Of a DNA stretch of 50,352 nt, positions 21,834-33,444 are shown piece after piece (the first letter of the stretch is position 1; each line of letters starts with the position of its first letter). A program made the translations under genes and the position numbers. A model generated the notes under the pieces. The model ran no database searches and had not been told where the DNA came from. It saw only the letters and a list, made by a program, of their open reading frames with translations. Origin of the DNA: Beroe ovata. Lineage: Eukaryota; Ctenophora; Nuda; Beroida; Beroidae. The stretch spans positions 91,331-141,682 of the forward strand of contig CAMPET010000191.1 in the NCBI GenBank assembly GCA_946803715.1, given 5' to 3'.

Positions 21834-22550
21834 AACACAGCTTATGCCATAATGACAGATCTGCCAAAAAGAGATAAAACAAAAATGAAAAAGTTAAAAA
21901 TTCTAACAAACTTAAATGGAGAACTCTAGAAGAAAACATTAGGCAATGATTACTGTTGAAATTTGTAAAACAAAAATAATATACGGATAGAGAAAATTTA
22001 GCAAGGACAATAACCCTCTAGTAAAATTGTTGATAAATTAGTGAATACGAAATAGATTATCATTAGATAGCGAATATTATAAACCAAGTACTAGATTTGT
22101 CTCGTCGTCTAATAGGAGAATCCAAGTAGGAATATATGATACATCAATATCATATATACCCCCTGATAAAACACTGAAAGTTTATAAANTCAACACAGCT
22201 TATGCCATAATGACAGATCTGCCCAAGAGATAAAACAAAAATGAAAAAGTTAAAAATTCTAACAAACTTAAGTAGAGAACTCTAGAAGAAAACATTAGGC
22301 AATGATTACTGTTGAAATTTGTAAAAACAAAAATGATACGGATAGAGAAAATTTAGCAAGGACAATAACCGCATGTTTCCCTCTAGTAAAATTGCTGATA
22401 AATTAGTGAATACGAAATAGATTATCATTAGATAGCGAATATTATAAACCAAGTCAAATTACTAGATTTGTCCCGTCGTCTAATTGGAGAATCCAAGTAG
22501 GAATATATCAATATCATATATACCCCCTGATAAAACACTGAAAGTTTATA
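21834..22550. repeat. Near-identical direct duplication across a single-N join
   Basis: Positions 21834-22189 and 22191-about 22550 both begin TCAACACAGCTTATGCC and remain alignable throughout, with small indels, around the N at 22190. This is the same signature as the other N joins. Confidence 0.85.
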
Positions 22551-22662
22551 AAGCTGATACCTCGCGATGTTATGTCTGTATTGAGTCGCTGTCATTGTAT
22601 TGGTCACTGGTAGTCATTCCTGAAGTGGTTACCTACCTTTACAGCTAACTGTAAAGGTTAAA

Positions 22663-22863
22663 CTAGTATAACGTACTAGTTAAACTAGTATAAAGTACGT
22701 CAAAATCAATTCGGCCAAACAGTGTCTTCTGACCAGAGAAGTTGAAACCGGAAAGTTGACTGTTTTGTTTCAATTCATAGGGCAGTGAGTTCCACAGTTT
22801 CATGGTTCTGTAGAAAAAGCCATTCTTGAATGTGTTACCACATAAGACTGTGGTGGTGTCCAA
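22663..22863 (-). mobile_element. LINE (non-LTR retrotransposon) 3' fragment
   Basis: A 66-codon minus-strand frame contains NGFFYRTMKLWNSLP. That is the NSFFxRTxxxWNSLP motif found at the C-terminus of many CR1/L2/Jockey-type reverse transcriptase ORFs. The reverse transcriptase core is absent, so this is a 5'-truncated relic. Confidence 0.7.
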
Positions 22864-24744
22864 TCGATTACCTATATTTGATGTCTGCCTTGTATGCCTG
22901 ACATCTGTATCTGATACAAAGCTTAAGTGTGAGGGAAGCTTATAATAGCTTAATTGATAGGTACTACCTAACCTGTGGACTATCTTGTAGAATAGAGTTG
23001 TAGAATAGAATGATATCGTTCTGGTAAAATTTCATTTTGATAGGTAAGAGTCCTAACTGTGAACTCCCTTTACTATAACAAGCCTCTTACAATTCTCATT
23101 CCAATTTAGTTTAGTATTTATTGTCACACATGATGTTTGATTGAAGAAATGAATTCATTCCTCATTTTCATGACGGATATAGGTTGCATTTCCCTGTGGA
23201 ACATCGAGACCATGATGTATGTTTGTAATACCTATACCTGAACACAGAACCCTTGCAGTTCAATTAAAATGAGAAGAGTTTAATTACGCTGAGGGCCACT
23301 TAATTAGGCCGGCAGTTTAAAGAGAAATAACACCACTATTCGACAACCCCGTGTATATTATACACTCCGAATAAGAATATGGGGGAGTTTTGTCTCTGAG
23401 AAATGAGCACCTACGCCTTATCGTCGAATCTCGTCTCGAGTTACATCATGGGCTACTGTTCATCCATTGACGTTCCTTGCCGCGCTATTGGCTGCTCATC
23501 TGTCGCATGAATACTGGGATATCAGTGGTTAAGGGGACCGGAAAGTGGGAATTGAGTATGGAGTGCTACGCTTTCTCCAATATTTCAAGGACCGAAAGGG
23601 GGGCTTTCTCTCTGATCGAAATAAATGGTAAGACGAAAATCACCCGTATCATATAACATCTAATTAATATGGTATGGTATAAACAAGCGTATGACCATGG
23701 GACAGATTCTTGTACATTCTAAAATATAAAATCGGCGGGGTTTCATGACATGATGATTGTCGTCAACTTGTCGACCTATGTTCCTGTCAGCACTATTTCC
23801 GACTTTTGTAATTTTTGTGAAATGATGTCATACAAAACATTCCTTTACCATCTCCCAGGAAGATTATCCCCAACCCTAAGAAAGGGATATCACAGCAGAT
23901 AGGCATGTTAATGACACTATTCCATGACTCATGAGAATTCGAAGACTGCCAGCTCTGTTGTTGTTGTCCGCGGTGATGATTTGCACATTTTCCTGTGTTT
24001 GTTTACACTGTGCTGTTAAACAGCTCCTCATGGGAGTTAAGTTTTCATGTGGACACTGCCTCCATGTGTACGCATCATCTCCTCAAGTATTGCACTTGTG
24101 AGTTATTTATAACACTCACCGTATTGGTCAAATAACAGCTACCATGCTCACTTCATGTGTCACACTGTGCCAATTTAAATTTGAAACAGTTTCCTCACCA
24201 CAACTTGGTGTAGCGCGCTGAGACACATTTGCTGCTAAACGTGCGCGCAAATCATGCACAGTACCGGCGCGCCATGCAGTATATACGGTGTACCGTTGCG
24301 CGCGCAACGGTGTGTTGATATGATAGTTCATTCAAATACATTGACGGTGCAGTGAAAGTAGTTAGTAGGTTATGATAAAACATCATCAAATTAAGCCTGT
24401 AATATCAATATTATAACACAACCTCTTAGTCAATTAAAATTTGAAGAATAACTTACAGCACTCTCATTCGATTTCAAAGAAAGATGGATAAAAACAGGAA
24501 TAGAGTAATTAAATCCTCATATTGGTTTAAAAAATTAATTACTCAAAAAAGCAATATGCGATACTATGAAATTCAAACAACAGTCAACAAGTACAACTGC
24601 TTAGAATACTTAAATCATTTTCGAGATACCTTTCCAACAACAGTTCTAGTTAATACAATCAATACTGATAGATAAAGTGATAGATTAAAAACATTTCGGT
24701 TAACTCTCCTTAATAACAAATAAGTCTCTGACAGGTCGTCCATC
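22864..24744. other. Intergenic, no supported gene
   Basis: A CpG-rich pocket with the palindrome ACCGTTGCGCGCGCAACGGT lies near 24292-24311. Short frames (24128-24331, 24484-24675) show nothing recognisable. Confidence 0.5.
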
Positions 24745-27173
24745 TTACACAGGGCATCCGTCATCCCCGAAATCGATGACCACGTCTTGTTTCTGTAGAG
24801 GCTGTAGCATCGCAGACACATGAACGAGTTTATAATCGGTAGCCGTGAGGTAACAGTTGGGGAAGATGCTCCTGAAATCAGCTAGGTTGCAGGAATAGGG
24901 CGTGGCACACGAGAGGTGACTCAGGAACTGTGTATCTTGTAGAATTGCCATCAGGTACATATGATCAGTGTTAGCTGGCACACACCCTAAGGGAGGGGGC
25001 GCAGTGAATTTCTGAACACTATAATAATGTCCAAACTTACTCTATTATACTTGAGAGTGGAGGTAGCAGTGTACCCCCAATTTAGTATCGAGAGTTGGAC
25101 AATTACCGATGATATTGAGATGTGTCACTTTAGGAAACCTCATTCCAAGTGAGGAGGCTATCATGCTCTTTAGAGGAAACCTGCAATTTTGAGTTCGTAG
25201 AATTACAACAGACAAATTTTGCAAAATGCACTACTCCCAATATTTGGGTATGAAATTTGGAAATCCTATAGATTGCGATGTCTCACCCTTTCAGGTCCAG
25301 TTTGGAGATGTTGGAGCAGATAACGGAGAGACCGAGCAACCAGTGCGGGTCACAGCTAGTGGTGCCCCGCAGGGACAGCTGGGTGACTGTACTGGGTAGT
25401 TGACACTCAGGCATCGAGCCCTTCAAACTAAAGTGTACCTTTTCCAACTTCCTTAGGAATGTGAAATGTGGAAAAGAGTTTTGACTGGATGAAAAGTTCA
25501 AAGTTACACAGTGAGAATATCTAATTTTCTACATAGTACAGTTATTGCAATTTGAGGACATGGCGCGAGTGGGCCAGTGGATCACTGCTCTATCATGTAC
25601 ACCACAGTCATGGATTGCAGTGCAACTCACAGTGTATTCTTCAGTTGTATTCTCCCCGACACAGTACCCTGTATCCGGAGAGAGGAGATGAGTGTAACGG
25701 GGAAATCGAGATCCGTACAGGAACACGCTGTGAACACTGCCGTCTTCAAGCTGTGGAGGTGAGGCGACAGAGATGAAAACTTTGCGTCATCCAGCGATTT
25801 AATCTGGAAATTCGGGAATTAGGGAGTTTACTTGGACTTCACGTGAAATTATTGATACGAGAATTAGGGAGTTTACGTGAAATTATTGATAGCATGACGC
25901 AAGATCAGACCTATCTCTTACCTCCAAGAAGGTAAGGAAGTGCATGGTGCTACTGAGGGAGTCTGGGAGACGAGCTACGCTGAGTGTGAGATGGGTTAGA
26001 CTTGGAGGCAGGTGTTCGTCAGCAATACTCTCGATTTCGGAAACGGTCAGTTTCCTGATGTTGCGTAACAGCTGCACCCAGCTTCCCACCCTGAAGTCTT
26101 CTATCTGGAATGATAACAATCTGATGTTATGATCACTCAAATCAGCCTTATCATTCATAATTCACATAGCATATATCGGCAAAAGGGTCATAAGATTTGC
26201 AGATGTGTCCATTGTGTCCACCCATATGCACAAGATCGATGTCCATTGTNGCAGGTGTTCGTCAGCAATACTCTCGATTTCGGAAACGGTTAGTTTCCTG
26301 ATGTTGCGTAACAGCTGGACCCAGCTTCCTACCCTGAAGTCTTCTATCTGAGATGATAACAATCTGATAATGATCAGCCCTTATCATTCATAATTCACAT
26401 GGCATATATCGTAACATCGCATTGAATTATTCTGCACTTTACAAATCATCGGGTAGTACGTGACCTGGTGACCGCCCTTGACGTGTATCTCTAACTCGAC
26501 CAGTTCCTTGAAAAGGCAAATGGTGCGGAGTGCTTTCTTCATGAAGTCTTTGTATGTCATTGACACGCTCAGGTTTGACAAGTAGGGATGGTGTTTTAGT
26601 AACACTTGCAAACAAACCGGGTCTGAGGAAGCAAGGTTAAGGAACGTAGCTACAGATACAATTACAGGCTCTGGAGCTCATCGGAACAGAATATTATATG
26701 TTCGATTATCAAAATGTTTTGATTCGGGAAAATTCCAACCTGCATTCCTCAGAACCACTGCCGAAGGTTGCCGCTTTGCAATCATGTTCCACAGAGGTTT
26801 AGACTTGGCTGTTTTGCTAGTACACCGGAGAATGCAAGCTTTTCCGGACAGCAGGGTTTCATGTCCCGATAGAATTTCATTCCACCGCCGACATACCTTG
26901 AATACTAATCTTAGTTTATACACTAGGTTATGAATAGGAATGGTGAAATGGACTATCGATGGAATAATTGTAATTGCTGATCGTCAAGAGGGTGGCCTGA
27001 TTTACAAGGGGGAAAGCGATGTGATGGATTTGTCGTCTAACATCGTATAGACAGGGTCTATCGATCGAATATGATAATTGAGACCTGGGACTCACCTTGA
27101 TGCAAGATAATATCTCGCTAACACCCAGATACTCGAATACCAAAACGAGGACTTCCGTTGGTAGGCTATCCAT
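24745..27173 (-). CDS. F-box / leucine-rich-repeat protein, eight exons
   Basis: Phase-consistent model: 27173-27096, 26896-26740, 26622-26438 (or -26465), 26104-25922, 25750-25668, 25484-25287, 25180-25107, 24986-24745. It encodes about 399 residues. The F-box spans residues 3 to about 35 (LPTEVLVLVFEYLGVSEIL, then VCRRWNEIL joined across intron 1), the part that binds SKP1 in SCF ubiquitin ligases. Degenerate leucine-rich repeats follow, such as LLRNIRKLTV, LPPSLTHLTLS and FPKVTHLNIIG. They would select the substrate, which is unknown. The third donor is ambiguous. Exon 5 could instead use a stronger GTGAGT donor at 25630, but the phase then fails. An N join at 26250 duplicates part of exon 4. 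No splice acceptor lies directly before the ATG. Confidence 0.75.
25800..25895. repeat. Short tandem duplication inside an F-box gene intron
   Basis: A unit with GAATTAGGGAGTTTAC and ACGTGAAATTATTGATA occurs twice in a row, the first copy carrying a short insertion. Confidence 0.7.
26009..26406. repeat. Duplicated exon-4 segment across a single-N join
   Basis: GCAGGTGTTCGTCAGCAATA begins both 26009 and 26251, just after the N at 26250. Similarity runs about 155 bp through the exon 4 acceptor and into the intron. The right copy is a truncated exon and probably the other haplotype, so it is left out of the gene model. Confidence 0.8.
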
Positions 27174-27771
27174 AGCAGGTCACGTTACCATCATCATCAA
27201 TCATGAACATTGACAGCTAGACAATGGGTCAAGTTAGTGAGTCAATTAAACTGAAATGAAAAACTCGCGCGCGCGTATAGCTACGCGTGATCAAATTGCT
27301 AACAATGAATTTTCAAAACTTTCTATCCAATAAATTTGCAAGTAACGAGAGAGTTTCCACGGCAACCAAATTGGAGATGGACATAAGGTATTTTGTCCGG
27401 ATTTGTCAGTAATAAAACGAGTTGTAAGATACGCCAGCATTAAAATTACAAAGAGTTATTTTTCAGAGTGATCAATTCTACTGATTCAATATAGCAGATA
27501 GCTAGTAGCAAATGGTGCGTTGTGAAAGTTTTCCAAGTACATTTCCGAATTGTACAATTCTAATAATAAACAACCATTTAATACAAACACACACACAGCA
27601 GTTATTGCGAGAATACGAGGTGATTTCAGCTGTAGATTTCACGCCGTTCTGGTTCAATAATGTCGTTCGAAGTATCAAACTTCAATAATGAATTATTTAC
27701 ACAATTTTACATGGTATTAAAATATTCTAAAATTTCTACTCTGGAGTTCTGTATAAATCTTTGTGGCATTC
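27174..27771. other. Intergenic between F-box gene and CFAP107
   Basis: AT-rich sequence with a short CGCGCGCG patch (about 27267). It probably contains the CFAP107 3' UTR and F-box gene promoter. No ORF is supported. Confidence 0.5.
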
Positions 27772-28533
27772 CTAGCTGACAACTTGTGGCATTTCCTGGC
27801 ATTCCTTCACTTGAGCAGCAACTACATTCCTGGTTCTGATTTGATCCATAGTTGCGTTGGTGTACTGCGGCAGCAGGTATGTCTCAGGCACTTTCAGGTT
27901 AGCTGGATGTTCAGGTCTAGGTGGAATGATGGGTCCACCCCTCAATGCCAGATCCTTGTTAATTCCTTGTGGAGTGAAGTGGGAGCTCAGGTTTTTGGAT
28001 GTAGCAAACCGTTTGGTGGTGAAAGCAGATTTGTCATGTACAGGGTATGAACTCTTGGTGACAGATCCATAGGATTCAGCTTCTTCCTTCCACTTGGCTC
28101 TCATCTTGTCAGCCAGCCCAAACTTGGTGCCCTGTCCCTTGGCTGGCACATCACTGGTCTCAGGCAGCCAGCACAGCTTGTGTGGGTCCCATGACCGTTT
28201 CTCAGGGAGGACGTTGTTTGTCCGACCGTTGTAATCCACGTCATACCAGGAGATCTGGTTGCCCTCGTGGGCGTCACCATGGTGACGGAACAGGTAGTCC
28301 TTGCCCATGCCCTCACTCCGGGTCAGGGCATCTAGCCGGACCTTGGTGTCTGGCTTCACTTCCGGTCCGTACGGGCGGTAGTCGACTCTGTTAGAGCTGT
28401 TCTCCATCTCCGTCCCCTTGACAAACTTCCCCCTCTTATCCTCCTCCCAATTTCCGATGAGGCATTTGTTGCTGTACTTTTGTTCAATACGCCACCCTGG
28501 CAACTGCCACTTCCCGATCTCGTTATCGGCCAT
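27772..28533 (-). CDS. CFAP107: CFAP107-like ciliary microtubule inner protein
   Basis: An intronless frame of 253 residues. The N-terminus GWRIEQKYSNKCLIGNWEED matches the conserved opening of CFAP107 (human C1orf158), a protein inside axonemal doublet microtubules. Further family-like stretches are YNGRTNNVLPEKRSWDPHKL, LCWLPETSDVP and TKFGLADKMRAKWKEE. The human protein is shorter (about 190 residues), and the Pro-rich C-terminal 60 residues here are extra. A potential splice acceptor (CTATCTAG) ends 3 bp before the ATG. The gene sits 270 bp downstream of PEX11 on the same strand. It implies motile cilia or flagella in the organism. Confidence 0.75.
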   Translation of the reverse strand: MADNEIGKWQLPGWRIEQKYSNKCLIGNWEEDKRGKFVKGTEMENSSNRVDYRPYGPEVKPDTKVRLDALTRSEGMGKDYLFRHHGDAHEGNQISWYDVDYNGRTNNVLPEKRSWDPHKLCWLPETSDVPAKGQGTKFGLADKMRAKWKEEAESYGSVTKSSYPVHDKSAFTTKRFATSKNLSSHFTPQGINKDLALRGGPIIPPRPEHPANLKVPETYLLPQYTNATMDQIRTRNVVAAQVKECQEMPQVVS

Positions 28534-28802
28534 TCCCTAGATAGAATAGCGCTGTTAGTATCGTATCTTTGAAGTTTAGAATGTTATCCTTATCACACCT
28601 GTATCAAATCTTTACAACAGAAGCAGACCGACAGTGATTGACTTGCAATGAGTAAATATTCGAAAAAATTACATCTAAAAACAATTGCATAAAAATAAAA
28701 AAATCTGTCACAAGAAATTCGAGTTATTTTTAAAAAATTAGGAGGAAAAATAAAAATTCTATCTGAAAAGTATTCGGGAATAAAGCTATCTGACGAAGAG
28801 AA

Positions 28803-29699
28803 TCACATCATCTTTCCCGCCCGTGTCCACTCGACCGCGAGTCCCAGTGCTGAGGAAATGGTGCCACATATTCCGGTCAGTGCCGGGGAAAGTGGCAGTA
28901 TCTTCGCGCCACTGAGTGGCAACCACACGTCGACCACAAACCTCAGCAACTGTATCAGTAACTCAGGTCGTCTGGCAGCTATCCTCCTCAGAGCAGACAT
29001 GGTTGAGTGGTCGTGAAGTGTGGTCGACATTTCTCGTGAGATCTCGTACAAATAGCGGATAATATTGAGGATGTCGGCGTACAACCACAGTTTTGTCGAG
29101 AGTATAGGGTATCTGTGGTCGATGTACTTGTCAAGGTGGCCCATTGTTGTCAGGAGGTTTATATGGTCGAGAATTAGCTGTAGAGCATGACTGATACCCG
29201 CTAATGTGATAGTGTAGCGTAGCACCGGGTCTGACAGATGGATTGAGATGGCGGATTGACGGAGATGACCCACACTCCTGCCCACACCAAAACCTGGCAA
29301 TAGTGAGCGATCCTTATTAGAGTTCCAACTATAGTTATTCCAACTATTATAGTTATCCAATCCAAGATAAAGACATTATCGGACCAACACAGATACAGAG
29401 TAACTCACAGGTTCGTGACAGAGAAAGCACGAGTCGTAGTTCACGCAGTTTCGCCCTGTACTGTGGGGTGAAGTCATGCTTCTCCAAATACCAACATATC
29501 AACTGACTCGTGTACTGCAATAATCTGAACGTCAGATGGGTAAAGTCCGAAATAAAGAAATGTATAGAACGTGAAAAGAGCGAAGATAACTCGTTTGTTG
29601 GTAAAATAGTGCTCATAGAACGACATACCGGCAGATGCTATCCTGACCGGAGGTGTGTCCCGTGACTCCTGCCAGCTGAGCCAATGTGTCAGAGCGCAT
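28803..29699 (-). CDS. PEX11B: PEX11-family peroxisomal membrane protein, three exons
   Basis: Exons 29699-29629, 29524-29409 and 29293-28803 join in phase (71+116+491 bp) to give 225 residues, close to the family size. PEX11 proteins bend and elongate the peroxisome membrane before fission. Family features are TSGQDSICRLLQYTSQL at the N-terminus (joined across intron 1), LSRTCFGVGRSV, HLSDPVLRYTIT, and the C-terminal LTGICGTISSALGL. The last segment is probably the second membrane-embedded helix. Introns are 104 and 115 bp. An open extension into intron 1 would give a false start at 29616. Subtype alpha, beta or gamma cannot be fixed, and beta is closest by motif. Confidence 0.85.
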
Positions 29700-30052
29700 C
29701 TCTATCGGAGCAAGAGCGATTACTGTTTTATTGTAAATAGGAGGAGTTTATTCAACCCACTGCACAAACAGACAATCAAATTGATGTCGCATTCAAACTG
29801 TTGTCATTCGTGAGGTTGCTTTTGATGCAGAATGAGGGATTTAATTGAGAATTGACGAAATATTCTAAGGAATGATAAATTATCTCAGAATAAAAAAATT
29901 GGAAACCACTTGTCAAGGAAAAATTAACTAACAGATAGCATGTCAAAGCTGGATAAAAATCAATTTACGCAAATACTCCGAATGTTAAAAAGTTTAAAAA
30001 CCGATTTGGTAAGCTCCATGACACTTCGCTAACACGCATCGGATTAAATATT

Positions 30053-30904
30053 TTAAAACTTAACAATCTTTGGTTGATGTGGTTTAGGTTTATCTTTCCT
30101 GACCTTGATAAAATCGTCCAGATCCATCATATCATTTTCCTCTACATTAATTTTTGGAGATTTCATACTCTTGAGCCTGATACTCTGCTCTCTTTTCTTC
30201 TTGACCTTAGTGGGGCAGTCCTTGGCGAAGTGTTCCACTGCACCACATTCCTTACAACAACCGCCATTTGGGTACAGTCCCCGTGGATTATCGGGGCACT
30301 CTTTGGATAAATGTCCGGTCTCATTACAAATGAAACACTTTGCGTGTGGGAATCCTTTGATATCCCTCCGTGTACACGTGGCTGATGTGTGTTCTGTTGA
30401 CGCACATTTAAAGCAGATACCCACGCCTTTCTCTGACCCCTTAGGACAGTTCGAGGCCTTGTGTCTAGTACTCCGACAAACGAAACAGGGATTCCGAGAG
30501 GCCCTCCTGTTTTTGTGAACATCGGCTCGCGACTGCTTCTTAATCTCAGGGTCCAAGTTGGAGAACTTCTGAGAGCCCTTACCTTGTTTTCGTCGTTGTG
30601 CATTATTGTTGGCGGCTTCAGTACCGGAAATTTCTGTTTTCATCGCTTCTTCAACTAGCTTTTGCTTGTCTTTCTTTTTCCTCCTTAGTTTCTTTACCAC
30701 TCTATCTTCAGGATCTGCCCCTGCTACTACTACTACTTTATCTTGAGTTATCGGTAACGACTCGCTCATGCCTAGTTTCTTCCTCTTCTTCTCTGCTTTA
30801 GGTGTGGTGGATGAGGTGTCAATAGTTTGCTTCAATGATGCCCAACTCGTTGCATCTTCTGCTTGTTTTTGGCCGGATAAAACTGGCTTGGCATACCTTG
30901 TCAT
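30053..30904 (-). CDS. ZCCHC9: ZCCHC9-like nucleolar zinc-knuckle protein
   Basis: An intronless frame of 283 residues from the ATG at 30904. Four CX2CX4HX4C zinc knuckles lie at about residues 140-153, 164-177, 190-203 and 217-230 (CFVCRSTRHKASNC is the first). Spacing and order match ZCCHC9. Lys-rich segments (KKLRRKKKDKQK near 72, KKKREQ after the last knuckle) suggest nuclear or nucleolar targeting. The knuckles probably bind single-stranded RNA. A strong acceptor-like sequence (CATTTCATTGCACAG) ends 4 bp before the ATG. It lies 354 bp upstream of PEX11 on the same strand. Confidence 0.88.
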   Translation of the reverse strand: MTRYAKPVLSGQKQAEDATSWASLKQTIDTSSTTPKAEKKRKKLGMSESLPITQDKVVVVAGADPEDRVVKKLRRKKKDKQKLVEEAMKTEISGTEAANNNAQRRKQGKGSQKFSNLDPEIKKQSRADVHKNRRASRNPCFVCRSTRHKASNCPKGSEKGVGICFKCASTEHTSATCTRRDIKGFPHAKCFICNETGHLSKECPDNPRGLYPNGGCCKECGAVEHFAKDCPTKVKKKREQSIRLKSMKSPKINVEENDMMDLDDFIKVRKDKPKPHQPKIVKF

Positions 30905-31379
30905 TATGCTGTGCAATGAAATGGCTAATTAACTTTTAGAAAAAAACGATTCTTCCGCATCACGTCTTCAAAAATGATTGAACAGAATTGTGAACAGAAT
31001 ATTATAGAAGGCAGGAAGTTTTTTCAATGAGCAATATTTCTGATGTGGTGTTATTTCAAATGAAAGGTCACACTCATAACTGTACATTTATTTACAAGCA
31101 TCGTACAAAATATACATTCCTTGCGGCAATAATATTCTGGAGCATTAGAACACTGAAAACTGGTTTTGACATGAGTCTGAGTTCTAACATTTGACATGAA
31201 TGCTAATGATGGCGTATAAAACACTGATCAGAATGTTTCTCTGTGCCTCAACTTAGTAAAAAGGTACATATCAAAACAAATAGCAGCTCTGTAGTCCAAG
31301 TACGTTGTATAATTTTGACAACTCAAACATCTGTAGTAGCTGCTACGAAAACTATATATTGTATTCTTATCCCAGTTTC

Positions 31380-32705
31380 CTAACTCAGCTTTGCGAAATT
31401 AGCCGATGATTGCTCCAGACCTGCCTTACTGAAATTGAAGGGGTCATCAGTGCTGAGAAGATTGGTATAGATTGCTTTGAATAATGAATCGGTCAAAACA
31501 AAATTGATGAGTAAACGAATCAGCAATGCCTCCATTTGTCTGGTGTTAATAAATGAAGATGAATGCTCATTGCTAATTCAACAGTGAATAATGAATACTG
31601 TACTCTAAAGAGTTAACTCTATGCAGCAACTATCACACTGATACCAATGAATAAAACAATCTAATGCATTGATGATCAAGAATGCAGTCCATGCAGATTA
31701 CAAATTAGGAAATTCAACTCAGCAATATGCAGACTCCAATGATTTGATTCCATGTTTACACATGCTTCACCTTATCAATGGACACTCAAAGTATTAACAG
31801 TAATTGATTTTAAACATGGAACATTATTCTGTATGGCTCATACTGTTACATGGAACAATTCATCTACCTATTCTTCAGCAAATGCTTTCGAAAATGGCTG
31901 GGAGCTCATGATTGTGCTTAATTGGGTCTCTTCCCTAAAAATTCGAAGTTTCACCTTGACTATATTAGGTTCTGAGTCAAAGCCAATCAAAATATACAAC
32001 TGTGAGAATTTAAAAAACTCGTGAATGTAGAAAATGATGAATTATGCAGCATGATGGATTGAACAGTATAATCACGATTTTCTACAATTGAGAAACAGAG
32101 TCACAATTGTAAAGGAAACTCTACTCACGCCTCAGTTATGAATGTCTGTAGGCTGATTTGATCTTTTTCACAACCATCTGGTCTCGCATTATACTTCTTA
32201 ACTCCCAAAGTTTTGAGTGCTGGGGTTGATATTACAAAGAAAAGCACAAAAACGATGTGAAAAAACAAAGTAGGTACAATAGGTCTACTGAAATGGAGTT
32301 GGATCATGAATGAAAGACGGTATACCAACCACTTCGATACTGCTCCATGCTTATAAAGCCTTTGTTAGTTGCATCAAGCATACTGAAAACTGCAGCAATG
32401 TTGGCATCAGTGAACATGGCAGGATAATCACCCTTTTGACTTCTGTACTCTTTCAAGGTCTCCAAATACTTGATCATGAACTTCTTTGCATTCTCTAACA
32501 GTATTCAAGGTAAATGAATCAATACATATATTCACAAAAATATCCAGAACACATATTGTTAACCACTGAAATGATCCTCTGTTTTACCTGGCTGGGTATG
32601 AATTAATGCTGCAGTCATATTTTCAAAGAGTTCTGGTATTCTGTGCTTTTGAACATATTGCTCTGCCAATTGATTCTTAGGCATTGAGGTTGATGTTGTT
32701 GACAT
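31380..32705 (-). CDS. EFCAB10: EFCAB10-like protein (RIIa-like dimerisation motif plus EF-hand-like domain), four exons
   Basis: Exons 32705-32588, 32494-32330, 32219-32129 and 31539-31380 join in phase to 177 residues. NQLAEQYVQKHRIPELFENM is an RIIa-like docking/dimerisation helix pair. QPENAKKFMIKYLE follows. MLDATNKGFISMEQYRSALK is a degenerate EF-hand helix-loop-helix, and the loop lacks some canonical calcium ligands. This order matches EFCAB10, associated with cilia. The C-terminal exon (LLIRLLINFVLTDSLFK) extends beyond the human protein and is the least certain part. A very good acceptor-like sequence (TTATATTCTTACAG) ends 17 bp before the ATG. Confidence 0.75.
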
Positions 32706-33336
32706 CTTGACTGGGGCCTTACTGTAAGAATATAATAAAAAAGAGTATAAATTGATGGTTTTGAAGAATAATGATAAACAGCCTGAAATGGGAAATCTCC
32801 TAGTTTGGATTTATGAGGCAACTGCAATTCTTGAAAGGAAATAGACAGATCAACAACAGATTGAACAACAAACAGTTGAATAATGAATAGACACACCATA
32901 TCTCAGGGAAGAATGTAGCCCTATGGCGGATGCACACCTTAATGTTTAAATGAGATATTAGACTCTAAACTGAGCTGCCTCAATAACTTGATAAGAAGTG
33001 ATACTTAAGTAGAATATTAGAATGAAGCAGTCAATTCATTTTCAACTAGGGGACCTGTTTAGAGTGCATGTGCTGAATAGGTGCCAAAAGGTGATATGAA
33101 TGGTCAGTGGAGATAGCTTAGACATCTGGGGAACCACCCAGAATTTACCGCTTACCAACCTTTAACTGTAGAAATACTGCGATAAACAAACACAACAACT
33201 CAGAGATGACTAACAACACGCACAGCCACTTGTAACTGTAGCAACATTCACTTTCTCTCAAAACTTGCATGTGCATTGCATGACAAAGATAGGTTCAAAA
33301 AGAATTTGCAATTTATAATATAGAAAGATAAGTTTT
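32706..33336. other. Start of the strand-switch region, no gene seen
   Basis: Plain AT-rich sequence upstream of the minus-strand EFCAB10 gene. No ORF or structured repeat is supported. Confidence 0.5.
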
Positions 33337-33397
33337 AAACTTATCAACACTACTTATTACAATCAAATTTGAGCAAGGGCGCAGTCACACTTTGTGG

Positions 33398-33444
33398 AGA
33401 TCCTGAAGAAGAGACTATAATGTCTTGAAACTTTCGGTAGATTT
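33398..33444 (+). ncRNA. Hammerhead-ribozyme-like motif
   Basis: CTGAAGA (33403-33409) fits the CUGANGA core. GAGAC/GTCTT (33411-33415/33422-33426) forms stem II with a 6-base loop. GAAA (33427-33430) follows. A minimal stem III with CTTTCGGT supplies the U before the cleavage base A33439. GATTT (33440-33444) pairs with AGATC (33398-33402) as stem I. One extra A (33410) between the core and stem II departs from the canonical motif. Such type I motifs with short stem III occur in Penelope-like elements. Activity is inferred only. Confidence 0.35.

Noticed and set aside
26162-26362. Extra LRR exon at 26251-26362 in the F-box gene
   Set aside because: It is a truncated near-copy of exon 4 on the other side of an N join, best explained as the second haplotype.
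28101-28394. Open frames inside CFAP107 on both strands
   Set aside because: Compositional shadows of the real frame, with no domain content.
29409-29616. PEX11 N-terminus starting at 29616
   Set aside because: That start lies in intron 1. A donor at 29628 and acceptor at 29525 restore the family-like N-terminus from the ATG at 29699.
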